A stretch of DNA of 64,000 nucleotides, from positions 31,403 through 95,402 of the forward strand of contig CAYRYU010000015.1 of NCBI GenBank assembly GCA_964428355.1. The letters are read 5' to 3'. A program made the translations under genes and the position numbers. Positions 19,901 to 28,505 of the stretch are shown one piece after another. Source of the DNA: CAYRYU01 sp964428355 (GTDB taxonomy: Bacteria; Muiribacteriota; Ozemobacteria; Ozemobacterales; Ozemobacteraceae). Below the pieces are notes generated by a model that saw only the letters and a list, made by a program, of their open reading frames with translations, was not told where the DNA came from and did not search any database. Numbering within the stretch: position 1 is the stretch's first letter; the number at the start of each line of letters is the position of its first letter.

Positions 19901-21434
19901 CGGCTTCGTTCAACCGGCGGCGGACCGCTTCCAACTGAACCTGACCGGCATCAGGACGAAACTTCTCGGTGGGGATGTTTCCCTCGATGGAGCGGGCCAC
20001 CTGGAAAAGAGGGAAGGAGGTTTCGCCCCTTTCCTCGACGAGGTCAAAACCGAGATCGCTTCTCTTCCCCTGAGCGGTCTTTTCGATCTCCTATCCGAAC
20101 GGTATTTCCCCCAGGCGGTCAGGGGAAGGGTCTCCGAGGTCGGGGGAACCCTTTCCGGAACCCTCACGCTTGCCGGGGGCAGGAACAGATTCCGGGGAAC
20201 AGGAAAAGCCAGGTTGGCTGACGGAAGCTTCCGATTCCAGGGCCTCGGGGATTCTTTCCGTGAGATTTCGGCCCAGTTCGGTTTCTCCGATGCCGGAACG
20301 GGTGGAAAACGCGGGTTCGACCTGGCTGACTGCTCCTTTTCTTTCCGGAGATCGCGGTTCACCCTTCCGCACGGAAGGCTTTCCGCCCCCGAAAGGACAG
20401 CCGATATCGAATTGGACGGCACGATCGACAGGGCGTTCCCCTCGGACATGGTTGCCCTGATGGCGGGCCTGGACCTCCCCAAGCTTTCTTTCCCGAAGGA
20501 GAGCCCCCTTGCGGGCAAGATCAGCCTCAGGGGAACGCTTGCAGCGCCGAGGCTCCAGTTCGATCTGGAGACTGGTGAGACGGATGTACAATATCATTCC
20601 GGCGAGCATTTGTACCAGGTCCCAGTGGGAAAGTCCAGGATTGGTCTCGAGATCGATCTGGGTGACGGAAGCGTGAATGCCCGACCGACCAGACTCGGGA
20701 TTCTTCGCGGAACCCTCGATGTCCGGGAAGCCCGTGGGCGGGTCGCGCGGGGAAAACCTTCCGAGTTCAGGGTGACGGGAAACATGGAGGGGATCGACCT
20801 GGGGTCGTTCACCGCCGGCGGGGAATCGGCGCTGAAAGCGGTCCTCGGAGGTGATTTCGAGGCGGAGCAGAAGCCCGGAGGAGCGCGGGAGGCCGTTTTC
20901 CGTTTATCATTCCGCGACATGCAGATCCCGGACATTCCGGTGGACCAGCAGATCATCGACCAGATCGGACTCGAGTTCCTTGACCGCCCCGAGTTCCGCG
21001 AAGGCAGGCTGAACCTCTACCTGAGTTCGGAAGAGGAACAGGCTGACCGGGGAAAGATCCGCGTTGCCGACGGGCTTTTCGCGGGGCCTGAAATGCGGCT
21101 CGAGATCTCGAACAGCGCTTTCGACCCTGCCCGCCTGGAACTGGCGGGAAGGGTGATGTTCAACCCACAGCCCCTCCGGACCACGAAGCTTGGGAAGAAG
21201 CTCGGGACGATGACCAGATTGCTCCAGGACAAGGAGACGGGTGTTCCATACCTGGACCTTTCCGTGTCGGGGACATGGGAAAAACCTTCCCTGATCGGAA
21301 AGGCGATCTTGGACCGGGCGAAGAAGCGGGCCAAGAAGAATTTCATCAAGAGCATCTTCGGAGGTCGCCGCTCCCACAAGGCAAGTGTTGAAGAGCTCCG
21401 CCAGTGGTTCCCAGGCTGGGAGCCCGGCAAGTGA
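16908..21434 (+). CDS. TamB/AsmA-like envelope protein
   Basis: This 1508-residue protein has a basic N-terminus, one membrane anchor at about 58-84 (ILVLFAGAFLLLAMIFLVNF) and then a very long beta-rich region. The early segment resembles AsmA/TamB N-termini. The C-terminal part ends with a Lys/Arg-rich helix. Proteins of this family form long hydrophobic grooves between inner and outer membrane and carry phospholipids or help outer-membrane protein assembly. Its presence implies a diderm envelope. The assigned start is GTG at 16908. A TTG at about 16961 preceded by AAGGGA is also possible, and no ATG occurs before the anchor. It is divergent from the kinase gene with 117 bp between, and an FHA gene follows 80 bp downstream. 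Confidence 0.75.
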   Translation: MRICGKISFDHARERDELDQETRKSFDSIAQELEKRKEERKTGITRKRFLRRSIRRILVLFAGAFLLLAMIFLVNFIRLNSDLIEGTIKKGVIPQITRGVIPLEVGKVSGNLFYGIELNQLVIRNPHFSTGGVMLTIPKIALRYSLFDVFFGSLVLERVTVEDPVLYLSRDPSGLAIWNFNPGTAAAPIAPPPEPPKTSYWEGTGHTEFRTDRYLRSIEIKNLTILAPKPRDLFPDKFLTRLLRLPPGNLNLGQIDVTLRKFPKRDFTSLLLEIGSRGSPSAITLQVARIRHKGDLTVSLSAFKHQMELSVQNVGQQGKLVTLFDSRHRERLNLRFGLKREPLPVLRRITGLKGTLEMGSLETFRELLPEGTHIAGSVHMDFAASEAVPLSDTLLELSVGNGVLKTPWFPELSELHLELAAKERVAEISSFSCRVGSFTTTHSGSLTWNGRSDFSASLTSSLGEEKVRLKAGIERVDPVSRRFSLSFIRDRGKLTIEGMQDQSGGLTAYKDILVDAHLDKDGSLWEILPTKVLPARVKEKLATFLERMDVRGPLTFVARIPSPTDLPAASGTLILDGAKLINRSMPRETLDFGGKALLAAGRLDLETVFARLDSLKIGLQGHLEFGNASEPIKGYLVDLIGSIEDGKPFSLTGKRLAERLGLPGPPPFDLLEIEGKELFKTSLSHLDEGQKVKLALDKVRLKRKGRVFSADGVRLTAASSERVDLVRPRPRNLDIAGEMRLFGLPFSAKASLDVASSRFKEFSLDGRGEDFSILLSALEESPPIRKFCEDNGFSLAGKFALSLSGKGVFGRPSMSGTIRFPRLEAKTRLVEAVLPFDLALDSPSEGEYRGNITTTGAKLRVKGTEFLLEKMKGNFSFSKPAKSRERVLAIDAGVSVFGTEGSLKSSILPNDRIIRSLSIRLETKQADRLANEIARIGKFNIPFNLSGKSELAIQASGTFDALTSRGTVSVDDLCLKFPIRLESGKTLDLDFRNSSGVAGFVQPAADRFQLNLTGIRTKLLGGDVSLDGAGHLEKREGGFAPFLDEVKTEIASLPLSGLFDLLSERYFPQAVRGRVSEVGGTLSGTLTLAGGRNRFRGTGKARLADGSFRFQGLGDSFREISAQFGFSDAGTGGKRGFDLADCSFSFRRSRFTLPHGRLSAPERTADIELDGTIDRAFPSDMVALMAGLDLPKLSFPKESPLAGKISLRGTLAAPRLQFDLETGETDVQYHSGEHLYQVPVGKSRIGLEIDLGDGSVNARPTRLGILRGTLDVREARGRVARGKPSEFRVTGNMEGIDLGSFTAGGESALKAVLGGDFEAEQKPGGAREAVFRLSFRDMQIPDIPVDQQIIDQIGLEFLDRPEFREGRLNLYLSSEEEQADRGKIRVADGLFAGPEMRLEISNSAFDPARLELAGRVMFNPQPLRTTKLGKKLGTMTRLLQDKETGVPYLDLSVSGTWEKPSLIGKAILDRAKKRAKKNFIKSIFGGRRSHKASVEELRQWFPGWEPGK

Positions 21435-21514
21435 ATGTGATCCGGGGGTGGCCAGGGCTACGTGGCGGTTGTATTCTTGGGCGGGTTGTGATGAAATGGG
21501 CCGAGGGGGCCTGA

Positions 21515-22951
21515 ATGCGGATTATGCAGCGATTGATCGTCGTTCTTCTTCTTTCCATTTTGCCGGCCATCGGCTGGGCAAATGAGATCATCTGCCCGGT
21601 CGATCCCGCCCCGGGAGACCTTATCGTCCTCGAATTGAAAATGGACCCCAAAGCCGGAAAAGCCCGGTTTTCATTCGAGGCTGCCATGATGCAGTATGTC
21701 GGGTCGGTGGTTCCGACCCCGGAGATCCAGATTCTCTCCGATTCGCTGCTCGAGATCACACCCGAACCCCAAGGGAGCGGCTCCTTCCGGTTGAAATTTT
21801 TGACCACCCCCGCAATCGCTACCGCCACCGTTGTTTTGGAAGTCGGGGGCGCACGCAGGAACGCGGTGATGTTCTTTCGCGCCCGGGTGGAAAAAAAGGA
21901 GTATCACCTACACATTCTCCTGGTGGCAGTTCTCCTCCTGGTTCTGGCCTGGGGAGTCTGGAGATACCAGAAGAAAACCCCCGCGCTGATGTCCACCCGG
22001 TCCCTTTTCATGAACTTCGAGGAGCTTCAGAAAGCCCGTGAGGAGTATTTCCCGGGGGATGGCCATCAGAAACCCACCCCTGCCCCGGCCCCTTCCCCGG
22101 TCCCCCAGAATGAAACGATCACGCGTGACGCCCCGACCCCGGAACCCCCACGCAACCGACCCATTGCACCATTGCCCTCGGAAACCGGCTCCTGGGCCTC
22201 CGATTCCGCGGAGAAGATGGGGGCCGCCAGGAGCCCCGGGGCAGACCCTGCCGCGAAGGCTGATCCGGGGGCAAATCAGGAAAGCCTCCCAAAATCCGCG
22301 GGATCCCCCGAATCCCTGGTGAAGTCCGATCCTCGTGCTAAATCGGGGAAGGACGCAGACCCGACAACGAAGGTCGGAATCGGTTCCCAGCCCCCCGTTT
22401 CCGGATCCCCCAACCTGGAAAGAGCTTCTTCGTCTTCGCCACCCGCCGACTCGGAGCGACCCGGTTCGCGCGAAATCGGCCAGGGCGCGCAGGAAAGCAT
22501 CCCACCTTCCGTGGACGGCAGGACACTTCACAGGGCTCCTGCAAGCGGTCCGGGGAAGGCCGGAACAACACCCTCGGGGAAAACCCCTTCGTTGGGCTCC
22601 CGCCTTTCCGACCTCGGATATCCTACGGAGCATCCGCCGGAAAAGAAGCCGGCCAGGGCCGCCATCCTTTTCCGTATGATCGACCCCGAAGGGAATCTTT
22701 TCGAGGGCAGCGCGGAGGAGGTTTCGATCGGCCGGAGAAAGGAAAGCTCGATCATCCTGACCGGGGCCGAAATCAGCCGGAACCACGTCCTGATCAAGCT
22801 CGTCTCAGGAGCCCCCCATGCGGTTCCCCAGAGCAGTTCGAACCTGACGGAGTTGAACGGCAAGAAAATCACACAAGCGACCCCGATCAGGGAAGGGGAT
22901 ACCCTGAGCCTGGGAGGAACCCCCTTCAAGGTGGAAAAGATTACTTTCTGA
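21515..22951 (+). CDS. Membrane protein with cytoplasmic FHA domain
   Basis: FHA domains bind phosphothreonine. The 478-residue protein has a cleavable-looking signal sequence (residues 1-22, ending IGWA), a small periplasmic beta-domain, a membrane helix at about 128-148, a long Pro/Ala/Ser-rich linker (about 180-380) and a C-terminal FHA domain (about 385-478) with the motifs SIGR, SRNHV and LNGKKI. The conserved Arg of SIGR and the Ser-Arg-Asn-His pattern suggest a working phosphopeptide site. The likely writer is the double kinase encoded upstream on the other strand. GAGGGGG lies about seven bases before the ATG. Confidence 0.88.
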   Translation: MRIMQRLIVVLLLSILPAIGWANEIICPVDPAPGDLIVLELKMDPKAGKARFSFEAAMMQYVGSVVPTPEIQILSDSLLEITPEPQGSGSFRLKFLTTPAIATATVVLEVGGARRNAVMFFRARVEKKEYHLHILLVAVLLLVLAWGVWRYQKKTPALMSTRSLFMNFEELQKAREEYFPGDGHQKPTPAPAPSPVPQNETITRDAPTPEPPRNRPIAPLPSETGSWASDSAEKMGAARSPGADPAAKADPGANQESLPKSAGSPESLVKSDPRAKSGKDADPTTKVGIGSQPPVSGSPNLERASSSSPPADSERPGSREIGQGAQESIPPSVDGRTLHRAPASGPGKAGTTPSGKTPSLGSRLSDLGYPTEHPPEKKPARAAILFRMIDPEGNLFEGSAEEVSIGRRKESSIILTGAEISRNHVLIKLVSGAPHAVPQSSSNLTELNGKKITQATPIREGDTLSLGGTPFKVEKITF

Positions 22952-22957
22952 ACCCTT

Positions 22958-24121
22958 TCAGTGGTTCTTCACGAGGAACTCCCAGGTGCCTGAAGCGGTG
23001 TTCCCATTCAGATCGGAAGCCTCGATATCGACGAAGTATCGACCGTCGGGAACGTTCTTTGTCTGGAAGCAGTATCCCGGTGAATACCCGTTCTTCCGGT
23101 CGCCGTTGGTAAGAATGTTCAGGAAGAAGCGCGGCCCCTGATTCCCATTCGATTCGATGGTTTTCCTGTCGCACGTCAGGCTTTCCTTGTACAGCACGGT
23201 GGCCATCTGGGTCCGGTCGCCCTTGATCGGCAGCCGGTCCCACTCTACGATGTCGGCATCGGGAACCACCTGTTCGCCTGCCTCGGCCCTGATCCCCATC
23301 CGGATCTTGTAAGCCGAGTGGATGTACCGGTTGCCATCGGCAGAGTCGGTAATCCCCGCCACGATGTCTATTCCGCCACGAACCGTGGGGATTCCACCCC
23401 GGGCGGGCGGGAAGGCCTTACCCCCCTCGTCGGGCACGAACCAGACCCCGTGGATCACTGGCGGAATCGAGTCTTTCAAAGGCTTAAGGATTGCAGCAGG
23501 GTTGAAATAATACCCGTCGGGGTCGAGGATTTCGAAGTGCATGTGGTGGTAGATCGCCGGATCGGGCAAGATGGGGGCATTCCAGGCAACGACGACCCCA
23601 AGTTGTTCCCCGGCCCTGACGGGGATTCCCGCACGCTCCTTCTCCAAAAGATCGGGTGGGAGCTCCCCCGGATCGAGGTGCCGGAACATCCAAATCCGCC
23701 CGGACTCATCGGTAACGGCGATCTCGACGTACCGCGAGCCGATTTGAGGTTTCTGGCGAAACGGCGAACGGAGGTATTCGAACTTGAGCGGCTTGCGGGA
23801 AGCTTCGATCCGGTAAGCTGAAATCCGGATCTTCCCTGAAATCGGGCTGAAGACCTTGGTTCCGGCGGGAACCCGGAGATCCATTCCACCGTGGAAATAG
23901 GGGACATCGGAATAGTTCTGGAAATCGTGGATCTGGGCACCGACTTTGAAGGGCGCACGAAATGGCCAATCCAGACGTTCCCTGGCGGAAATCTCCTGAG
24001 AACAGGCAGAAATCCCCGCCAAAACGAATAGGGAGAAGATGATCCCATTGAAAAGGAACCGCCTGAGGTCAGACCTTTTTTTCCGGGAACCGGACCGAAG
24101 CCCTGGGAAAAAACCAAGCAT
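22958..24121 (-). CDS. M23-family peptidase lipoprotein
   Basis: This 387-residue protein is a LytM/M23 zinc metallopeptidase of the kind that cuts peptidoglycan cross-links. Zinc ligands are visible as His77 and Asp81 in HGGMD and His195 in HHMHFE, with His148 (RHLD) and His193 as further active-site residues, so it looks active. The N-terminus is a lipoprotein signal with lipobox ISAC (Cys40). The region after about residue 220 is a beta-rich extension, possibly Ig-like. The open frame continues far upstream, antisense to the DUF401 gene. I place the start at the ATG before the signal peptide, directly behind a TATAAT box. It converges on the FHA gene, only six bases away. Confidence 0.87.
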   Translation of the reverse strand: MLGFFPGLRSGSRKKRSDLRRFLFNGIIFSLFVLAGISACSQEISARERLDWPFRAPFKVGAQIHDFQNYSDVPYFHGGMDLRVPAGTKVFSPISGKIRISAYRIEASRKPLKFEYLRSPFRQKPQIGSRYVEIAVTDESGRIWMFRHLDPGELPPDLLEKERAGIPVRAGEQLGVVVAWNAPILPDPAIYHHMHFEILDPDGYYFNPAAILKPLKDSIPPVIHGVWFVPDEGGKAFPPARGGIPTVRGGIDIVAGITDSADGNRYIHSAYKIRMGIRAEAGEQVVPDADIVEWDRLPIKGDRTQMATVLYKESLTCDRKTIESNGNQGPRFFLNILTNGDRKNGYSPGYCFQTKNVPDGRYFVDIEASDLNGNTASGTWEFLVKNH

Positions 24122-24127
24122 TGGGGA

Positions 24128-24156
24128 ATTATACCATCCGGTTTTCCTCCTGTCCC
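24128..24156 (-). promoter_or_regulatory. Probable promoter of the M23 lipoprotein gene, possibly leaderless
   Basis: Read on the minus strand: GGGACA (24156-24151), 17 bp, consensus TATAAT (24133-24128), then six bases to the ATG at 24121. Initiation at the normal distance would fall on or next to the start codon. AGGAGG at about 24 bases before the ATG is too far away to act as its ribosome binding site. Confidence 0.45.
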
Positions 24157-24208
24157 GCAACAACCGGTCTCGCGGCAAAGTGGGCTCCTTGCACCCCGGA
24201 CAGGCGAC

Positions 24209-25441
24209 GTGTATCTTGCCGGAATGAACGAAACGGTTTCCCTGGCCGTGCTGGTCGTCTGGCTTGCCCTGATCGTTTTTCTTTACCGTAGGGGAATTCC
24301 CCTGGGGAACGTAATCCTGGCCGCCTCCGTGGGAATCGGCCTCGCCCTGGGCTACGGGTTTTCGGGGCTTTGGGCGGATGCGGTCGCGGTCTCCACCGAT
24401 CCTGTTGTGCTGGATCTCCTGGCGATCGTTACGCTGATCTACCTCTATTCCTTCCTCCTGAAGGCGACCCACCGGATGCAAAGGGTCGCGGACTATCTCA
24501 ACATGAAGATGCGGGATCCGCGCTGGGTACTCATCTCTGTCCCGGCCATCGTGGGCTTGATCCCGATGCCCGGCGGGGCAATGTTCACCGCCCCCATCAC
24601 CGACGAGGTGGGCAATCGCATTTCCCTGACCCCGGAGTACAAGGTGTTTACGAACTACTGGTTCCGCCATTGCTGGGAGCTTGCATTCCCACTCTATCCG
24701 GGGATAATTCTGGCGGCGGGGTTGATCCGGATCACCCCGGTCGCCCTTTCCTGGATCCTCCTGCCGCTCGCGCTTTCCGCTTTCCTTGGCGGGGGCGTTT
24801 TGTTCTTTCTGGCGTATCGCTCCCAGGCCAGGGATTATCTGGAAGCCGGATCCCCTGCCCCGAAATCCCACCTGGCTCCGCTTTCGGGAACCGTTCTCTG
24901 GCCCATCCTGGCGGTGATTCTCGTGGCGATTGTGAAGATACCCGTAACCCTGGGGCTCCTGGTCATCATCGCGGTCTTTTCGTATTCCGAGCACATCACC
25001 GTTTTTCGTCTCTGGGTCTTCTTCAGACGGTCCTTCAACTGGCCCATCATTCTTCTGGTGTGGGCGGTATTCTTTTTCGGCAGGATCCTGACCTCGACCG
25101 GACTTCTCAAGATAGTGGGAACCGCGATGGTGAACCTCGGGACCCCTCCATGGCTTCTGAGTTTCGCGCTCCCTTTCTTCATGGGGCTTCTGACCGGCGT
25201 CACCCCGGGTTTCGTGGGAACCGTCTTCCCACTTTTGATTCCCTTCTGGAAGGATTCTCCTGAACTCTGGCTCCAGCTTGCGTATGCCGGAGGCCTTGCG
25301 GGGGTTTTTCTCTCTCCAGCCCACCTTTGCCTTTCGATGACCCAGGACTACTTCAAAGCCGCTCTAATGCCCATCCTCAAGATTCTTTTCCTTCCGGTCG
25401 CAGTCGTTTCGGGAATCGCCATCCTCCGTTTCCTCCTCTGA
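24209..25441 (+). CDS. DUF401-family membrane permease
   Basis: This is a 410-residue polytopic membrane protein with about ten or more hydrophobic helices. The signature MPGGAMFTAPI near residue 123 and the second half GLLTGVTPGFVGTVFPLL are typical of DUF401 proteins, which resemble anion or gluconate-type permeases, though no substrate is established to my knowledge. Starts at GTG 24209 or ATG 24224 are both possible, and neither has a strong ribosome binding site. It sits directly upstream of hpdBCA on the same strand, 92 bp away, so a role in moving an aromatic acid is conceivable but is inference. Confidence 0.8.
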   Translation: MYLAGMNETVSLAVLVVWLALIVFLYRRGIPLGNVILAASVGIGLALGYGFSGLWADAVAVSTDPVVLDLLAIVTLIYLYSFLLKATHRMQRVADYLNMKMRDPRWVLISVPAIVGLIPMPGGAMFTAPITDEVGNRISLTPEYKVFTNYWFRHCWELAFPLYPGIILAAGLIRITPVALSWILLPLALSAFLGGGVLFFLAYRSQARDYLEAGSPAPKSHLAPLSGTVLWPILAVILVAIVKIPVTLGLLVIIAVFSYSEHITVFRLWVFFRRSFNWPIILLVWAVFFFGRILTSTGLLKIVGTAMVNLGTPPWLLSFALPFFMGLLTGVTPGFVGTVFPLLIPFWKDSPELWLQLAYAGGLAGVFLSPAHLCLSMTQDYFKAALMPILKILFLPVAVVSGIAILRFLL

Positions 25442-25459
25442 CCCCGTAAGCCAGAGTTC

Positions 25460-25488
25460 TTGAAAATTCCCGCTGGGACTGGTACCTT
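25460..25488 (+). promoter_or_regulatory. Possible promoter of the hpd operon
   Basis: TTGAAA (25460-25465), 17 bp, TACCTT (25483-25488), about 45 bp upstream of the hpdB start codon. The -10 box is poor, so this is only a candidate. The hpdB ribosome binding site AGGAGG is strong and well placed. Confidence 0.3.
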
Positions 25489-25533
25489 GGAGGTCCCACA
25501 ACCAAGCCCCCTTCGACGGTTCAGGAGGTTCGA

Positions 25534-28206
25534 ATGAGCTCGATCACGGAACGGGAAACAAAGGGTCGCCCAACGGAAAGGGCAGACCGCCTTCGGGAAT
25601 TGTACTTCCAGACGTTGTCGACGGCGTCGGTGGACTTCCCCTACTGGTATTCGCGAAAATACCGGGAGCTGGAAGGGGAGATCCCTATCGTGCGACGGGC
25701 CATGGCTTTGAAACACGCCTTTTCCCACATCCCCACCACGATCTTCCCCGGAGAGCTTCTGGTGGGCGGAAAAACCCACCACTACAGGGGTTCCTTTCCC
25801 ATGCCCTGGCTCTCCGCTGGTTACTTCACCTCCCGGGCCGACGAGTTCGAACGCGAATCAGATTCTGGGGAGGGGCATGAAGAAGCTCCCCCATCGCAAC
25901 GTGACAACACGGCGGATGACCTCGCCCAGTTCGGAAGCGGCGGGGGAAATGTCACGCGGAGTTTCGGAAAAGTCGTTTCGATCGCGGGGAAGTTCGGAAT
26001 GCGTCGGGAGGAGATCCCGGCATTGATGGATATCGCCCGCTCCTGGTCAGGCAGATCCGTGGAGGACCTGGGGAGACGATATGAATCGATGATCCCGGAT
26101 TTTCCAGTTAAAGACCAGGTGATGAAAAGCCTGGTCTGCATGTTCGATTCAGGATATACGCTTCCTCAGGGTCGCGAGGTCGCAAACTACGCGTTTCCCC
26201 TCCAGTTCGGATACGACGGTTTGATCGGTCTGGCCAGGCGCAGGGCCCGCGACGTCGCTGGACGTGCTGACGGGGACGGCATTTCAGGAATGGATCGCCT
26301 CTACTTCTACGAATCGGCCGCCCTGGTCCTCGAAGGGATACAAGCATGGCACCTGAACTACTCTCGGGAAGCCCTCCGGTTGGCGGGTCTTTCCCGGGAC
26401 GAAACCAGGAAAAAGGAGCTGACCGAAATTGGGGAGGTTCTCTCGGGCATCGCCCATCACCCTCCCCGGACTTTTCGGGAAGCCCTCCAGATGGTGTTCC
26501 TGATCCACATCGCCATCCTGAACGAAGATGCCATCTCGGGCCTTTCCCCCGGCCGGCTGGGGCAGATCCTCCTGCCCTGGTTCGAACGCGACCTCGAAAG
26601 CGGAACCGCGACCGAGAGCGAAATACTGGAACTCCTCGAGCTTTACAGGGTGAAAATGACCTGCATCGACTGCTTCGCCTCCATGGGTGTCGTGGGGGGG
26701 GTCCTTTCCGGGAACACTTTCAACAACGTGAGCCTCGGCGGCCTGAAAAGTGACGGCAGACCGGCCTCGAACGCCCTCGAAATGTTGATTCTCAAAGCCG
26801 GCATCACCTGCGAATCCCCGCAGCCCACCCTGTCGGTTCTCTATGATGAAAAACTCCCCGAGGATTTCCTTCTCAGGGCGATAGACTGCAACAAGACGGG
26901 AGCTGGATATCCCGCCTGGATCAACAACCGCGGAGCGGTCGAGTTCCTCCTGGGACAATACCGTGATGAAGGCATGGATCTTGGAGAAGCCCGGGCAGTG
27001 GCAATCGGCGGATGTCTGGAAACATCGCCGTGCGCCTGGTTCCCCCTCACACTCGGCGACAAGACCTACGAGATCCCCGGCGGAGCGGGTCAGCCGACAA
27101 GCGTTGGAGTCCACTTCATCGCCAATCCGAAGATTCTCGAGCTCGTCCTCATGAACGGGTTCGACCACCGGCGCAAGGAGCGCGTATTCCCCCCCCATGA
27201 CCGGGCCCTTGCCACCTACGAGGAGCTCTGGGAAACCTTCAGGGATTATTACGTCCTTGCGGTGGAAGCCCTCACCCGTGCCAACAACATCCAGCACGAC
27301 ATCTGGAGGAAGCAGAACACCGCCATCTTCAACTCCCTGCTGAAGCCCGATTGTCTCGAGAACGGCCGGCATATCGGCAATCTGGGATACCGTTACAACG
27401 CCACTTTCAACATCGAGAGCTGCGGGCAGATCACCATGGTCAACTCCCTCGCAGCTCTGAAAAAGCTGGTTTACGAGGATCGGAAGTTCCCCCTCGACCG
27501 CATCCGGGAGGCCATCCTCGCGAACTTCGGTTTCGAGACTGCGGCGGAAACTGGAAACTTCTCACTGGCCAACCAGAGACGGCGGGTGGGAAGCCCCGAC
27601 TGGCTCTATCCGGTCCATTCCGCATGTCTCAAGGCTCCGAAGTATGGAAACGACGACCCCTTTGCCGACTCTATCCTGCGGGAATACGAAACGTGGTTCT
27701 GCGGAATGTGCCGGAAGCACGAATCCCTCTATGCGAAGCCCATGTATTCGTGCCAGATATCGGTTTCTACACATGGTGCCCAGGGAGCCGCCACCCTCGC
27801 CACTCCGGACGGACGTCTCGCCGGTACCACCTACGCCGACGGATCGCTTTCCGCGTATCCCGGAACCGACCGGAATGGCCCCTACGCGTTGTTCAACTCC
27901 GCCACCTGCTGGGACCACTCCGCCTCACAGAACTCCCAGATGAACCTGAAGCTGCATCCCGACGCGATCAGGGGCAGGGAAGGCTCCCGGAAGCTCCTGG
28001 ACCTCACCAGGGGTTACCTGCGGAATGGCGGGTTCCACATCCAGTACAATGTCGTCGATTCCCGGCTTCTGAGGGAAGCCCAGAAACACCCCGAAAAGCA
28101 CCGTGACCTTCTCGTGAGGGTGGCCGGGTTTTCGCAGTACTGGGTCGAGATCGGAAAACCCATCCAGGACGAGGTAATCGCCCGGACCGAATACGAAAAG
28201 GTATAG
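25534..28206 (+). CDS. hpdB: 4-hydroxyphenylacetate decarboxylase, glycyl radical large subunit
   Basis: HpdB decarboxylates 4-hydroxyphenylacetate, from tyrosine fermentation, to p-cresol. The 890-residue protein has the glycyl radical motif RVAGFSQYW (Gly865) and the thiyl motif GGCLETS (Cys494, Glu496). His527, Glu628 and Ser335 lie at exactly the offsets from the catalytic Cys (+33, +134, -159) that I recall for His536, Glu637 and Ser344 relative to Cys503 in the clostridial enzyme. This favours 4-hydroxyphenylacetate over other arylacetates. The C-terminus IGKPIQDEVIARTEY is typical of the family. The dedicated iron-sulfur subunit and activase follow immediately. The enzyme is oxygen-labile, implying an anaerobic life. 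Other arylacetate decarboxylases, such as those for indoleacetate or phenylacetate, lack the small subunit as far as I recall, so they are less likely. Confidence 0.93.
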   Translation: MSSITERETKGRPTERADRLRELYFQTLSTASVDFPYWYSRKYRELEGEIPIVRRAMALKHAFSHIPTTIFPGELLVGGKTHHYRGSFPMPWLSAGYFTSRADEFERESDSGEGHEEAPPSQRDNTADDLAQFGSGGGNVTRSFGKVVSIAGKFGMRREEIPALMDIARSWSGRSVEDLGRRYESMIPDFPVKDQVMKSLVCMFDSGYTLPQGREVANYAFPLQFGYDGLIGLARRRARDVAGRADGDGISGMDRLYFYESAALVLEGIQAWHLNYSREALRLAGLSRDETRKKELTEIGEVLSGIAHHPPRTFREALQMVFLIHIAILNEDAISGLSPGRLGQILLPWFERDLESGTATESEILELLELYRVKMTCIDCFASMGVVGGVLSGNTFNNVSLGGLKSDGRPASNALEMLILKAGITCESPQPTLSVLYDEKLPEDFLLRAIDCNKTGAGYPAWINNRGAVEFLLGQYRDEGMDLGEARAVAIGGCLETSPCAWFPLTLGDKTYEIPGGAGQPTSVGVHFIANPKILELVLMNGFDHRRKERVFPPHDRALATYEELWETFRDYYVLAVEALTRANNIQHDIWRKQNTAIFNSLLKPDCLENGRHIGNLGYRYNATFNIESCGQITMVNSLAALKKLVYEDRKFPLDRIREAILANFGFETAAETGNFSLANQRRRVGSPDWLYPVHSACLKAPKYGNDDPFADSILREYETWFCGMCRKHESLYAKPMYSCQISVSTHGAQGAATLATPDGRLAGTTYADGSLSAYPGTDRNGPYALFNSATCWDHSASQNSQMNLKLHPDAIRGREGSRKLLDLTRGYLRNGGFHIQYNVVDSRLLREAQKHPEKHRDLLVRVAGFSQYWVEIGKPIQDEVIARTEYEKV

Positions 28207-28217
28207 GAGGACGGAGC

Positions 28218-28505
28218 ATGAAGGCACCTCCCGGAAACCACCAGGATTGCGCCAACTTCCTCCCCGTCGACGTCGCCAAAGGGCTCTGCAGCCATTCCGG
28301 AGAAATGGTCTTTATCGATACCCCTCCCTGCGGAGATTTCGCCCCGGCACGCCAATGCTGGGGTTGCAGGCATTTCTCCACGGAACGGGACGGGGAAACC
28401 GGAACCTGCGGGGGTTTCGAGACCCCTGCAACCGCGTATCCCGGCCTTCGCGCGATGAACTGTGACCGGTTTTCGGAAAAAACCGGAACCGGGAAGCAAA
28501 GGTGA
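28218..28505 (+). CDS. hpdC: 4-hydroxyphenylacetate decarboxylase small iron-sulfur subunit
   Basis: HpdC is an 85-95-residue protein carrying two [4Fe-4S] clusters that stabilises HpdB and regulates its radical. This 95-residue protein has all eight expected ligands: His8, Cys11, Cys24, Cys38 and Cys47, Cys50, Cys64, Cys82. Most spacings (3, 13, 3, 14, 18) are those of the clostridial subunits; only the loop before Cys38 is shorter. AGGAGG lies seven bases before the ATG and the gene starts 11 bases after hpdB. Presence of this subunit is the best single discriminator for hydroxyphenylacetate decarboxylase. Confidence 0.93.
   Translation: MKAPPGNHQDCANFLPVDVAKGLCSHSGEMVFIDTPPCGDFAPARQCWGCRHFSTERDGETGTCGGFETPATAYPGLRAMNCDRFSEKTGTGKQR

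Noticed and set aside
24122..25324. Long open frame continuing upstream of the M23 lipoprotein gene
   Set aside because: It is antisense to the DUF401 permease, the translation is Arg/Gly/Asp-rich shadow sequence, and the signal peptide begins only at 24121.
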